Of a DNA stretch of 64,000 nt, positions 27,483 to 35,928 are shown one piece after another. Source of the stretch: Microbacterium sp. LWH11-1.2 (lineage in GTDB: Bacteria > Actinomycetota > Actinomycetes > Actinomycetales > Microbacteriaceae); assembly GCF_038397745.1 (NCBI RefSeq), contig NZ_CP151636.1, positions 1,302,001-1,366,000 of the forward strand. The letters are read 5' to 3'. Numbering within the stretch: position 1 is the stretch's first letter; every line of letters starts with the position of its first letter. The position numbers and the translations under genes were made by a program. Under the pieces are notes generated by a model, which saw only the letters and a program-made list of their open reading frames with translations, made no database searches and was not told where the DNA came from.

Positions 27483-28249
27483 GCGCCGCACTGCCCGGCG
27501 CCGCCGTCATGCTGTACACCGTCGACGCACTGCTCGACGACGACTTCGAGGGCGTGCTCGAGCGCATCGCCGCCCTCGGCTATCAGGGCGTCGAGACCTA
27601 CGGCCTGCATGGTCGCTCGGCCGCAGACGTGAAGCGGATGCTGGATCGCACGGGTCTCGCCGTCGTGAGCTCGCACGCGCCGTTCCCCTTCGGGCCGGAA
27701 GCCCCGCGCATCCTCGACGAATACGCCGAGCTGGGTGCCCCCAACCTCGCCTGGAGCATGGAGGCCGAGGAGTTCGACAGCCTCGACCTCATCGAGCGGG
27801 GCCTCGAACGCGTCAACGGCGGCGTCGAGTCGGCGAGGGCCTACGGCATGACCGTCGCGTATCACAATCATCACGCCGAGTTCCGGAACGTGATCGACGG
27901 CCGGAGCGCCTACGACCTGCTGCTCGAACACCTGCATCCCGACGCCCGGGTCGAGTTCGACATGTACTGGGCGGCGGTCGGCGGGGCGTCGCCGGCGGAG
28001 GTCGTGCGGTCGATCGGCCCCCGATTGAGATACGTGCACGTCAAGGACGGCCCGGCCCTGACCTACGGCGGCGACACGCTCGTGCCGATCGGGCAGGGAA
28101 CGGTCGACGTGCTGGGCGCGCTGCGCGAGCCGTCGACGCTCGAGTGGCACATCGTCGAGCTGGAGAAGCTCGACCTCGACCCGTTCGACGCCCTGGCCGA
28201 GTCGTATCGCTACCTCACCGGGCACGGCGTGACGGCGGGTGCCCGATGA
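27479..28249 (+). CDS. Xylose-isomerase-like TIM barrel (sugar isomerase/epimerase)
   Basis: A 256-residue AP-endonuclease-2/xylose isomerase-like barrel. Metal and substrate residues are visible in GYQGVETYGLHG, VSSHAPFPFG, VAYHNHHAEF (about 123-132), VEFDMYWAAVGG (about 157-168) and LRYVHVKDG. The final IVELEKLDLDPF supplies a Glu typical of the metal site. Such proteins act as isomerases, epimerases, dehydratases or keto-glycoside lyases. It is one of two related barrels in this operon (the other starts at 29231). Coupled at both ends by 4-base overlaps. Confidence 0.87.
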   Translation: MSAALPGAAVMLYTVDALLDDDFEGVLERIAALGYQGVETYGLHGRSAADVKRMLDRTGLAVVSSHAPFPFGPEAPRILDEYAELGAPNLAWSMEAEEFDSLDLIERGLERVNGGVESARAYGMTVAYHNHHAEFRNVIDGRSAYDLLLEHLHPDARVEFDMYWAAVGGASPAEVVRSIGPRLRYVHVKDGPALTYGGDTLVPIGQGTVDVLGALREPSTLEWHIVELEKLDLDPFDALAESYRYLTGHGVTAGAR

Positions 28250-29229
28250 GCGCCCTGCGTGTGCTGTTCCTTGGCGGCGCCGGCATGATCGGCTCCGCGG
28301 TCGCGCGCGAGGCGGTGCAGCAGGGGATCGATCTCACGGTCGTGACCCGCGGCGAGCACCGGCGCGCGCTGCCCCCGGAGGTGCGCGGCATCCGCGCCGA
28401 CGTTCGTGATGCGGCGGCACTCGACGATGCGCTCGGCGACGCCGAGTACGACGTCGTCGTGAACTGGGTCGGCTTCGCGCCGGCGGACGTGCTGCCCGAC
28501 GTCGACCGTTTCGCCGGCCGCACCGGCCAGTACGTGTTCGTCAGCACCTGCTCCGTCTTCGGACGCCCGGTGCCCCAGCTGCCGATCACGGAATCCAGCC
28601 CGCGCCGGCATCCGGTCTTCGGATACGCCCGCGAGAAGCTGGCCTCAGAGCTCGCCCTCGAAGACGCCTACCGCGAGCGCGGTCTGCCGTTGACGATCGT
28701 GCGGCCCATGCACACCTACGACGAGACGACCATGATCTTCCCTGTCAGCTGGACGGCGATCGAGCGGATGCGGCGGGGCGAGGCGTCGGTCGTGCACGGC
28801 GACGGCACCTCGCTCTGGACGCTCACGCACTCGAGCGACGTCGCGCGCGCACTCGTACCGCTGCTCGGCAACGATCATGCGATCGGGGAGAGCGTGAACC
28901 TGGTGAGCGGCGACGTCCTCACCTGGGACCAGATCCACACGGCGCTCGCCCGGGCCGCCGGTGTCCGCGATCCGCGGCTCGCGCACTTCTCCAGCGAATC
29001 GATCGGCCGGGAGATCCCCGGCTGGGCAGAGGTGCTCCAGGAGGACTTCCGGCACTCGATCCTCTTCGACACCACCAAGTTGCGGCGCCTCGTGCCCGGG
29101 TACCACCCGCAGGTCTCGTTCTCGGAAGGCGCTCGCCGCATCGTCGCCTGGCATGAGGCGGATGCCGCGCGGCGGGCCTTCGACGACGACCTCTCAGCCG
29201 CGTTCGACCGCCTGATCCGGAACGGATGA
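28246..29229 (+). CDS. NAD-dependent epimerase/dehydratase (extended SDR)
   Basis: A 327-residue extended short-chain dehydrogenase. The nucleotide loop is FLGGAGMIGSA. FVSTCSVFG stands where the catalytic Ser/Thr lies, and the Tyr/Lys pair is FGYAREKLA (YxxxK). LTHSSDVARALVPLLG and INLVSGD-type segments match isoflavone-reductase/epimerase-like members. It is likely to epimerise or oxidise a sugar derivative in the pathway. ATG 28246 overlaps the upstream stop; the next gene starts 1 base after its stop. Confidence 0.87.
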   Translation: MSALRVLFLGGAGMIGSAVAREAVQQGIDLTVVTRGEHRRALPPEVRGIRADVRDAAALDDALGDAEYDVVVNWVGFAPADVLPDVDRFAGRTGQYVFVSTCSVFGRPVPQLPITESSPRRHPVFGYAREKLASELALEDAYRERGLPLTIVRPMHTYDETTMIFPVSWTAIERMRRGEASVVHGDGTSLWTLTHSSDVARALVPLLGNDHAIGESVNLVSGDVLTWDQIHTALARAAGVRDPRLAHFSSESIGREIPGWAEVLQEDFRHSILFDTTKLRRLVPGYHPQVSFSEGARRIVAWHEADAARRAFDDDLSAAFDRLIRNG

Positions 29230-29230
29230 C

Positions 29231-29971
29231 ATGACAGACACGATGCTCTCGATCCAGCTGTACAGCGTCCGTACGGAGCTCGGGCAGAAGCGGCCCGCGA
29301 CCCTGCGGCGGCTCGCGGAGCTCGGCTACAGGCGGGTCGAACCCTACGACATCCTCAGCGACCCGGAGAAATTGGCGCGCGACCTCGCCGCCGCGGGTCT
29401 CGAGGCGCCGACCGCGCACGTGAAGCTGCTCGATGCACCGATCGACGAGGCGCTCGCCGCGGCGAAGACCGTGGGCGTCGAGACGCTGATCGTGCCCTGG
29501 GCCGATCCTGCGCTGTTCGCGGACCGGGCGGGCGTCGAATCGCTCGCCGCGCGGATCAACGCCGCCGCCGAGAGTGCCGCGGCCGAAGGGCGGCGCGTCG
29601 GGTACCACAACCACGACTTCGAGTTCTCTACGCTGATCGACGGACGGGCCGCGTGGGAGATCCTCGTGGAGCTGCTCGACGAGCGCGTCGTCCTCCAGGT
29701 CGACAGCTACTGGGCGAGCGTCGGTGGAGCCGATGTGTTCGAGCTGCTTCCCCGCCTGGCCTCCCGCATCCGGTTCGTGCATGTGAACGACGAGGAGCCG
29801 GAGCCCGACGACCCGCCCACGCTCGGCGTCCCGGTCGTGGGACGGATGAGCGAGGTCACGGTCCTCGCCGCGCGCAGCGTCGAGCTCGTGGTGGTCGAGG
29901 TCGTCGTCGACGGCGACCCGCTCCCCGCGGTGGAGCGCAACACCCGCGTCTTCCAGGGGGCGCTCGCGTGA
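29231..29971 (+). CDS. Second xylose-isomerase-like TIM barrel
   Basis: A 246-residue sugar phosphate isomerase/epimerase-like protein. It has LSIQLYSVRTELG at the start (a common opening of IolE/YcjR-type barrels), RVEPYDILSDP, VGYHNHDFEF (about 118-127), LQVDSYWASVGG (about 156-167) and IRFVHVNDEEPEPDD. The HNH and D.YW elements are shared with the barrel at 27479, so the two probably descend from a duplication or act on successive forms of one sugar. The substrate cannot be read directly. Confidence 0.87.
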   Translation: MTDTMLSIQLYSVRTELGQKRPATLRRLAELGYRRVEPYDILSDPEKLARDLAAAGLEAPTAHVKLLDAPIDEALAAAKTVGVETLIVPWADPALFADRAGVESLAARINAAAESAAAEGRRVGYHNHDFEFSTLIDGRAAWEILVELLDERVVLQVDSYWASVGGADVFELLPRLASRIRFVHVNDEEPEPDDPPTLGVPVVGRMSEVTVLAARSVELVVVEVVVDGDPLPAVERNTRVFQGALA

Positions 29972-31071
29972 CCGGCAGGCCGGTCCGCGTCGGCGTCATC
30001 GGGGCGGGCAACATCTCGGACGAATACCTCACCACCCTCACCGCCGCTCCCGGCGTCGAGGTGATCGGGGTCGCCGATCTCGACGAGGAGCGCGCTGCCG
30101 CGCAGGCGGCGAAGTACAGTGTGCCCTTCTCCGGCAGCACCGCCGGACTCCTCGCCCTGCCGGAACTCGAGCTCGTCGTGAACCTGACCATCCCCGCGGT
30201 GCACGCGCAGGTCGCCCTCGCGGCGATCGCGGCGGGCAAGCACGTGTGGGGCGAGAAGCCGCTCACGCTCGATCGCGCCTCCGCCCGGACCGTGCTCGAT
30301 GCCGCCGCGGCGGCGGGGGTGCGCGTCGGCAATGCGCCGGACACCGTGCTCGGACGCGGCATCCAGCACTCGCAGCAGCTGATCGCCGAGGGCCGGATCG
30401 GCACACCCCAGACCGTGCTCACTCTCATGCAGGGGCCGGGTCCCGACGCGTGGCATCCGCGCCCGGACTTCCTGTTCGCGCGGGGAGCAGGCCCCTTGTT
30501 CGACATCGGCCCGTACTACCTCACGACGCTCGCGCTGCTGTTCGGTCCGATCGATACCGTGCAGGCGATGGGCCACCGGGCTTTCGACGTGCGCACCGTG
30601 CCGTACGGCGAACGCGCGGGCAACCGCATCCCGGTCGAGGTCTGGACGCACGTGAGCGTGCTCACCCGATTCCGGTCGGGCGTGGTCGGCACCTCGATCT
30701 ACAGCTTCGATTCGCCCGTGCGGCGGCAGCTGTTCGAGGTCACCGGCTCCGGCGGAACTCTGACCGTGCCGGTGAGCGGATTCGACGGGCCGAGCGTTCT
30801 CGTGCCGGCGGGGCAGCCGCGGCCGGAGTCGGTCGAGCTCGTGCCCTCGGGTGCCGACCGGGCGCGCGGCATCGGCGTCGTCGAGATGGCGGAGGCGATC
30901 CGCGCCGGGCGGGATCCGCGCGCGAGCGGGCCCCTGGGGTTCCACGTGCTCGACGCGCTGCTGGCCATCGAGGAGTCCATCGACGCGGGCGGGCCGATCG
31001 CGGTGGCCAGCGACTTCGACCCCGTGGACGCCCTGGATCCGCAGTGGGGCGCAGGCGCGCCGCCTCTTTGA
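29968..31071 (+). CDS. Gfo/Idh/MocA-family oxidoreductase (second of the operon)
   Basis: A 367-residue NAD(P)-dependent oxidoreductase starting at GTG 29968, which overlaps the previous stop (GTGA). The Rossmann loop is VGVIGAGNISDEYL and the signature is VWGEKPLTL (EKP). The substrate domain has GAGPLFDIGPYYLTTLALLFG, where a typical Asp and Tyr replace the more usual DxGxH. With the first Gfo/Idh enzyme at 20113 it could form an oxidation-reduction pair around a keto-sugar intermediate, as in myo-inositol or 3-keto-glycoside pathways. Confidence 0.88.
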   Translation: MTGRPVRVGVIGAGNISDEYLTTLTAAPGVEVIGVADLDEERAAAQAAKYSVPFSGSTAGLLALPELELVVNLTIPAVHAQVALAAIAAGKHVWGEKPLTLDRASARTVLDAAAAAGVRVGNAPDTVLGRGIQHSQQLIAEGRIGTPQTVLTLMQGPGPDAWHPRPDFLFARGAGPLFDIGPYYLTTLALLFGPIDTVQAMGHRAFDVRTVPYGERAGNRIPVEVWTHVSVLTRFRSGVVGTSIYSFDSPVRRQLFEVTGSGGTLTVPVSGFDGPSVLVPAGQPRPESVELVPSGADRARGIGVVEMAEAIRAGRDPRASGPLGFHVLDALLAIEESIDAGGPIAVASDFDPVDALDPQWGAGAPPL

Positions 31072-31093
31072 CGGTAACGCTGAGGACTTAGAA

Positions 31094-31110
31094 TGGTCGT
31101 TACTGGTATG
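31094..31110. promoter_or_regulatory. Putative GntR autoregulatory operator
   Basis: TGGTCGTTACTGGTATG holds two TGGT half-sites 10 bp apart and matches the site at 18961-18977 at 15 of 17 bases. A candidate promoter TTGACG (31068) and TAGAAT (31089) directly precedes it, so the operator covers the likely transcription start of the GntR gene. Confidence 0.65.
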
Positions 31111-31180
31111 GTGCACAGGCGCGCTGTACGGCTCGGAACTGTACCGTGCTGAGTGGAACGACACCTCCGAGGGGGCAGGG

Positions 31181-31945
31181 ATGACGAGCATCAGTGAATC
31201 GCCGATCCGCGCGGACTATCCTGAGCCGCTGTGGATCCAGGCCGTGAATCTCATCAAGGTCGAGATCTCGTCCGGCCGACTCGCGGAAGGATCGCGGCTG
31301 CCTCCTGAGCGCGAACTCTGCACCCAGCTGGGCATCAGTCGGGTGACCCTGCGCAAGGCCCTGCTGCAGCTGGTCGACGAGGGCGTGCTGAGCTCTTCGC
31401 ACGGCCGCGGCTGGTACGTGGCTTCGGCGCCCGTCGCCAAGGAATGGCCGAACAGCCTCGAGTCCTTCAGCGAGACCGCACGGCGGATGGGCCTCGAGTC
31501 GACGTCGATCGTGCTCCGCGCCGAGACCGGGCATGCGAGCCTCGACGAGGCCGAGGCCATCGGAGTCGCGCCGGGAACGCCGATCTTCCGCCTCGACCGC
31601 ATCCGTCTGCTCGACGCCGTGCCGATCGCCCTCGACGCCTCCGTCGTGCCCGCGGCTCTGCTGCCCGATGTCTCGAAGACCGACTTCGCCGTCGACTCGC
31701 TGTACGACCTGCTCGACGAGTCCGGCGCCGGACCCCAGCGCGCCGACAGCACCGTCGAGGCACGAGAAGCCGATGCTCAGGCCGCCGAGGCTCTCGGCGT
31801 CCCGGTCGGCAGCCCCCTGCTCGTGATGCGTCAGGTCGCGCACGGCCTCGACGGCCGCGTCGTCGCACTGTCGACCATCCGCTACGTGGGCGAGCGCTAC
31901 CGGCTGCGCACGGTCTTCACTCGCGGCACCGGCCCCGCGCGCTGA
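31181..31945 (+). CDS. GntR-family regulator with UTRA ligand domain
   Basis: A 254-residue HutC-subfamily regulator. The winged helix (about 15-80) contains GSRLPPERELCTQLGISRVTLRKAL-type sequence, and GRGWYVA closes the wing. The UTRA domain follows from about 95, with IVLRAETGHA, FRLDRIRL and a late STIRYVGERYRLR segment where the ligand-contacting Arg/Tyr lie. UTRA domains bind sugars or sugar phosphates. Paired direct-repeat sites lie before this gene and before the CUT1 operon at 18.9 kb, so it probably controls the island. The ligand is unknown. Confidence 0.9.
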   Translation: MTSISESPIRADYPEPLWIQAVNLIKVEISSGRLAEGSRLPPERELCTQLGISRVTLRKALLQLVDEGVLSSSHGRGWYVASAPVAKEWPNSLESFSETARRMGLESTSIVLRAETGHASLDEAEAIGVAPGTPIFRLDRIRLLDAVPIALDASVVPAALLPDVSKTDFAVDSLYDLLDESGAGPQRADSTVEAREADAQAAEALGVPVGSPLLVMRQVAHGLDGRVVALSTIRYVGERYRLRTVFTRGTGPAR

Positions 31946-31981
31946 CGATCCACCGCCGCGCGCAGGGTCGGGAGGCCGATG

Positions 31982-32941
31982 TCAGGGCCGAGCGCCGTCG
32001 TGCCGCTTCAGCCACTCCAGGATCGCGCGGGTGGTCTCCTCGGGCCGCTCCTGCTGGATCCAGTGGCCGCTGTCGAAGGTGATCTCCTCGACGTTCGGCA
32101 CGAACTCGGCGAGATTCGGCGACGGCGCCACCGTATCGCGTGCGCCGGACAGCATCAGTGTCGGCTGGTGGATGATCGGATCGACCTCGCCGAGCAGGTG
32201 CCAATCCCGGTCGAAGTTGCGGTACCAGTTGATGCCGCCGGTGAAGCCGGTCTTCTCGAAGGTGGCGACGTAGACGGCGAGCTCGTCGGCGCTCAACAGA
32301 GGCTCTCCGTGAGGGTCGTCGGACAGCGCGAGCTCGATCATCGCGTTGCCGGGCTGCGGCGCCCGGAGCGGCTCGTCTCTGCGATACAGGTTGCGGATGA
32401 ACCGCTCGGCATTCGCATCCAGGACCGCATCGGCGACGCCGGGCTGCCGATTGAAGTGCACGAAATAGTAATCGCTGCCGAGCACCTCCTCCATGAACTC
32501 GAGCCACGGACGCTCGCCGCGCGCGGGGTAGGGCAGGCTCAGGCAGATCACCTTGTTCACCCTGGTCGGATGCAGCTGGGTGAGGCTCCACACGACCATC
32601 GCGCCCCAGTCGTGACCGACGAAGGTCGCGTCCGCGTATCCGTAGTGGTCGAGGAGCGCGACGAGATCGCCGGACAGCTGCGCGACGTCGTAGGCGGTGA
32701 CCTCGGCTGGGCGTGAGGAGTTGCCGAAGCCGCGCTGGTTGGGGGCGATCACGTGGTAGCCCGCGGCGACCAGAGCGGGCACCTGATGACGCCAGGTGTA
32801 GGCGAGATCCGGCCAGCCGTGGCAGAGCACGATAGGTCGCCCGGCGTTCTCCCGGCCGGCTTCGAAGACCTCGAGCGTCACTCCGTCGACGGCGATCATG
32901 GTCGGCTCGGGAAAGGGGATGGGGTGTGTCAGTGTGTTCAT
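31982..32941 (-). CDS. Alpha/beta hydrolase, epoxide hydrolase-like
   Basis: A 319-residue alpha/beta hydrolase of the soluble epoxide hydrolase type. The oxyanion motif is CHGWPD (HGxP), the nucleophile elbow is VGHDWGAMV with Asp rather than Ser, and the catalytic His is in SGHWIQQERPEE. FNRQPG and a cap domain follow the elbow. The Asp nucleophile supports epoxide or haloalkane hydrolysis over ester hydrolysis. ATG 32941 is favoured; an in-frame GTG at 32950 is possible. It is divergent from a WYL regulator and shares its operator region. Confidence 0.88.
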   Translation of the reverse strand: MNTLTHPIPFPEPTMIAVDGVTLEVFEAGRENAGRPIVLCHGWPDLAYTWRHQVPALVAAGYHVIAPNQRGFGNSSRPAEVTAYDVAQLSGDLVALLDHYGYADATFVGHDWGAMVVWSLTQLHPTRVNKVICLSLPYPARGERPWLEFMEEVLGSDYYFVHFNRQPGVADAVLDANAERFIRNLYRRDEPLRAPQPGNAMIELALSDDPHGEPLLSADELAVYVATFEKTGFTGGINWYRNFDRDWHLLGEVDPIIHQPTLMLSGARDTVAPSPNLAEFVPNVEEITFDSGHWIQQERPEETTRAILEWLKRHDGARP

Positions 32942-32963
32942 GCTCTTCACGGTAGGGAGGTAT

Positions 32964-32984
32964 ACCGGTCACCTGATGACCGGT
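32964..32984. promoter_or_regulatory. Palindromic operator between epoxide hydrolase and WYL genes
   Basis: ACCGGTCA (32964-32971) and TGACCGGT (32977-32984) form a perfect 8-bp inverted repeat with a 5-base spacer, centred in the 63-bp gap between divergent genes. It is the natural binding site for the adjacent WYL regulator. A T-run follows on the plus strand, but no gene ends here. Confidence 0.6.
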
Positions 32985-33004
32985 TTTTCTGCGAATGTTG
33001 TCCT

Positions 33005-33964
33005 ATGCGCAGTGATCGCCTCGTCGCCATCCTCCTCATGCTGCAGCGCCGCGAGCAGGTGACCGCCGCCGAGGTCGCCGCCGAGCTCGAGGTGTCGGAG
33101 CGCACCGCGCGGCGCGACCTCGATGCGCTGGCCCAGAGCGGCGTCCCGGTCTACTCGATCCAGGGCAGAGCCGGCGGCTGGCGGCTGCTCGGCGGCGGCC
33201 GCACCGACCTGTCGGGGCTGACCGCGAGCGAGACCCGCGCTCTGTTCCTCGTCGCGGGTCCGGCGTCGACCGCGACTCCGGCCGTGAGATCCGCGCTCCG
33301 CAAGCTCGTGCGCGCGCTCCCCGAGCCGTTCCGCGACGAGGCCGAGGCCGCGGCGACATCACTGATCCTCGACCCGCGGAACTGGGGCTCGTCCCGAGCG
33401 GTCGAGCCGCCCCGTTTTCTCGACGCCCTTCAGGATGCCGTGATCCAGGGCGCGCAGGTGCGCCTCGGGTACGTCGACAGCGAGGGCGCCGAGTCCGAGC
33501 GGATCGTCCACCCGCTGGGCATCGTCGCCAAAGGGCCGTCCTGGTATCTCGTCGCCTACACCGAGAGCGGCCGGCGCACCTTCCGGGTCGACCGGGTCCT
33601 GTCCGCCGCCCCGACCGATGAACCCGTCGCTCTCCCGGGTGCGGTCGATCTCTCGGAGAGCTGGCGGGAGATATCCGACGACATCGACCGACGGCGCACG
33701 AAACCCGTCGAGATCCACGGGACCTGCGCACCCGAGGGCCTCGACCACCTCCGGATCGCGGTCGGCGAGAACCTCGAGACCGGGGGCGTCACCGCCGACG
33801 GACGCATCTCCATCGTGATCCGCGGTCCCAGCGAGTATGGGCTCGCGGGACTCCTCTCGGGGCTCGTCGAGTGGCTCGACATCACGGAGCCCGTCGGCGT
33901 GCGAAACCACCTCGCGGCCATCGGCGCGGCCCTCACCGCACGGTACGGGGCTCCCGGCGCCTGA
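33005..33964 (+). CDS. WYL-domain (YafY-type) transcriptional regulator
   Basis: A 319-residue regulator. An HTH_11-type DNA-binding domain comes first (SDRLVAILLMLQRREQVTAAEVA, VSERTARRDLDALA, YSIQGRAGGWRLL). The WYL domain lies at about 150-225, with GPSWYLVAYTESGRRTFRVDRV containing the namesake W-Y-L triplet, and a C-terminal WCX extension follows. WYL domains sense nucleic acids or small ligands; this YafY subgroup usually controls a neighbouring enzyme. The divergent epoxide hydrolase is the likely target. Confidence 0.92.
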   Translation: MRSDRLVAILLMLQRREQVTAAEVAAELEVSERTARRDLDALAQSGVPVYSIQGRAGGWRLLGGGRTDLSGLTASETRALFLVAGPASTATPAVRSALRKLVRALPEPFRDEAEAAATSLILDPRNWGSSRAVEPPRFLDALQDAVIQGAQVRLGYVDSEGAESERIVHPLGIVAKGPSWYLVAYTESGRRTFRVDRVLSAAPTDEPVALPGAVDLSESWREISDDIDRRRTKPVEIHGTCAPEGLDHLRIAVGENLETGGVTADGRISIVIRGPSEYGLAGLLSGLVEWLDITEPVGVRNHLAAIGAALTARYGAPGA

Positions 33965-33978
33965 GCGATTCGACGTGC

Positions 33979-34893
33979 CTACAGTCGGTTCGCGAGGAAC
34001 CACGCGCCGGCGACCGGCGGCTGGTCCAGGAGCACGAATCGCAGATCCGGATGCCGTTCGGCGAGCAGTTCGCGCACGCCGTCCGCGAGTCTCGGCTGCG
34101 CGGTGATCACGCCTCCCGCAGCGACGACGGCGTCACCCACGGCGCCGCGCCGGCGCAGCTGATCGATCAGGCGCACGAGGTGCGCCGCACCCGCACGGAT
34201 CACCTCGGCGGCGAGAGCAGAGCCCCGGTCGGCCGCGCGGAACACCGCGGCGGCGTGCGGTGCCCAGTTCGCCATGGTCGGGTCGTCGTTCACGGCGCGG
34301 GCGAGACGCTCGGCATCCGCGACGCCGAAGTCCGCCAGCAGAGCCTGGAGGAGTCCGTCGTCGGGCTCGCCGTCATCGTGCGCGAGCAGCGCGGCCTTCG
34401 TGGCCTCACGGACGAGCCCGGCGGCGCCCGCTTCGTCGCCGATGACCCAGCCCCAGCCGCCGGTGACGAAGGAGCGTTCTGCCGCATCCGTCCCCGTGCC
34501 GATCGCTCCTGTGCCGGCGATGAGGCCGAGTCCCTGATCGAGTCCGGCGGCAGGCACGAGCAGCGCCGCATCGTTCACGCAGCGCACCTGATGATGCCCC
34601 CGCTGCACCAGAGCCTGCTCGAGGTCACGCGCGACGTCGGGATTGTCCAAACCCTGTGCGCCGACCACCAGGGCGCCGATCGTCGACCCGGTCGGCAGGG
34701 CGCGGAGCAGCACATCGGCGAGCCAGGCCGCCGCGGCATCCGCCGGTTCGGCATCCCACTCGGCCGAGCTCATCACGACGTCGGCGACACGCACGCCGTC
34801 GCGTGTCGTCGCACGCACGGCCGCCTTCGTCCCGCCCACGTCCATGCCCACGATGAGCCCCTCGTGCGGGAAGGAGTCATCGGGTGGAGTCAC
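33979..34893 (-). CDS. BadF/NAGK-type sugar (amino-sugar) kinase
   Basis: A 304-residue ASKHA kinase resembling N-acetylglucosamine/glucosamine kinases. The ATP loop is VGMDVGGTKA, VNDAALL follows, the second phosphate loop is GLIAGTGAIG, and GGWGWVIGDEAGAAG is a hallmark of NAGK/BadF proteins. AAGGVI near the C-terminus is the adenosine motif. It would phosphorylate an imported sugar or amino sugar in the cytoplasm. It overlaps the upstream SIS gene by 4 bases, so the two products are coupled: the kinase makes the phosphate that an SIS enzyme acts on. Confidence 0.85.
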   Translation of the reverse strand: MTPPDDSFPHEGLIVGMDVGGTKAAVRATTRDGVRVADVVMSSAEWDAEPADAAAAWLADVLLRALPTGSTIGALVVGAQGLDNPDVARDLEQALVQRGHHQVRCVNDAALLVPAAGLDQGLGLIAGTGAIGTGTDAAERSFVTGGWGWVIGDEAGAAGLVREATKAALLAHDDGEPDDGLLQALLADFGVADAERLARAVNDDPTMANWAPHAAAVFRAADRGSALAAEVIRAGAAHLVRLIDQLRRRGAVGDAVVAAGGVITAQPRLADGVRELLAERHPDLRFVLLDQPPVAGAWFLANRL

Positions 34894-35906
34894 TGCGCCG
34901 CTCCGGATTCCACCTTGATGTCGTCGTTGTGGAACACGAACTCCTCGATCGCCACTCCTCGGGCGTCCGCGACCCGTGCCACGAGGCCCTGCAGGAACAG
35001 CGCCTCGAGCACGGCGAGGGCGTTCGACGAGGCCTGCGGCAGACGCACGACCTCGAGGTGGTCAGAGCTCTCCACGTCGTCGGTCGTGACCAGCACGACC
35101 CGGTGACCGGCTTCGCTCAATGTGTGCGCGACCCGGCTCTCTCGTTCACCGCCGAACAGCACGTGCGCGCCCTCGCCGGCCGATTCCATGGCGCCGTGCA
35201 GGTACCGCCGCGTGCCCATGGCACTGGCGGGGATGCGGGCGACCTCGCGGAACAGCAGCGCGCCGGCCTCGGCCGAACCCGTCGAGGGCCCGGCGCCGAC
35301 GAAGTCGAGACTCGGCGCGGTGGCGATGAGCTCGGCGGCACGGTCGATCTGCGGGGCGAGCATGGTCTCAGTCTCGCGGAAGAGCGCCGCGAAGTCATGC
35401 CACGCCGGGTCGATCTTCCCGCCGGCCCACGCTTCCGAGAGCATGCTCACGGCGACCACCGTCGCGGTGTAGCCGATGGTCGAGGCGTAGCTGTCGGGGA
35501 TCGACCCCAACCCCACCAGGTGGTTCGCGATGTCGGCGATGGGAGAGGGCGCGGTGTTGACGACGCCGTAGCGGAGCGACGCGGGAATGGTGTCCAGTGC
35601 GGCGATGGTCTCGCTGCTGCGACCGCTCTGCGACACGGCGATGACCGGGTGGTCGCCCGTGGCGAGCGGCAGCGGCGTGTCACCGGCATCCAGGCGCCAG
35701 GCGGTGATCCCGCGTTCGCGCAGATGCCAGACCGCTGGCGCGGCGGCGGCGAGGCTGGCGCCGATGCCCAGGAAGAGCGGGCCGACCTCACCGAGTGCGC
35801 CCTCCGCGGCGAGAGCCTCGACCTGGCTCTCGATGTGCGGGATCGCCGCCGCGAGGGCGTCGGCCTGACCTGCGGTGGCCTCCGCGTAGCTGATGTAACC
35901 GTTCAT
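34890..35906 (-). CDS. SIS-domain sugar-phosphate isomerase/deaminase or deglycase
   Basis: A 338-residue protein with two SIS domains, like the isomerase half of GlmS, NagB-II deaminases or FrlB deglycases. Sugar-phosphate loops are SQSGRSSET (about 92-100) and GAGPSTGSAEA (about 204-214). Catalytic residues of the family are kept: Glu221 (REVAR), His237 (YLHGAME) and a C-terminal Lys331 in DIKVE. No glutaminase domain is present. With the coupled kinase it could deaminate an amino-sugar 6-phosphate, or cleave a phosphorylated glycated amine (Amadori product) to sugar phosphate plus free amine. The latter would feed the amine oxidase encoded 22 bases upstream. Confidence 0.85.
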   Translation of the reverse strand: MNGYISYAEATAGQADALAAAIPHIESQVEALAAEGALGEVGPLFLGIGASLAAAAPAVWHLRERGITAWRLDAGDTPLPLATGDHPVIAVSQSGRSSETIAALDTIPASLRYGVVNTAPSPIADIANHLVGLGSIPDSYASTIGYTATVVAVSMLSEAWAGGKIDPAWHDFAALFRETETMLAPQIDRAAELIATAPSLDFVGAGPSTGSAEAGALLFREVARIPASAMGTRRYLHGAMESAGEGAHVLFGGERESRVAHTLSEAGHRVVLVTTDDVESSDHLEVVRLPQASSNALAVLEALFLQGLVARVADARGVAIEEFVFHNDDIKVESGAAQ

Positions 35907-35928
35907 GTCGTTCCTCGTGCTCGTCCGG

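Noticed and set aside
32964..32990. Terminator with a T-run
   Set aside because: No rightward gene ends nearby and it lies between two divergent starts, so an operator is more likely.
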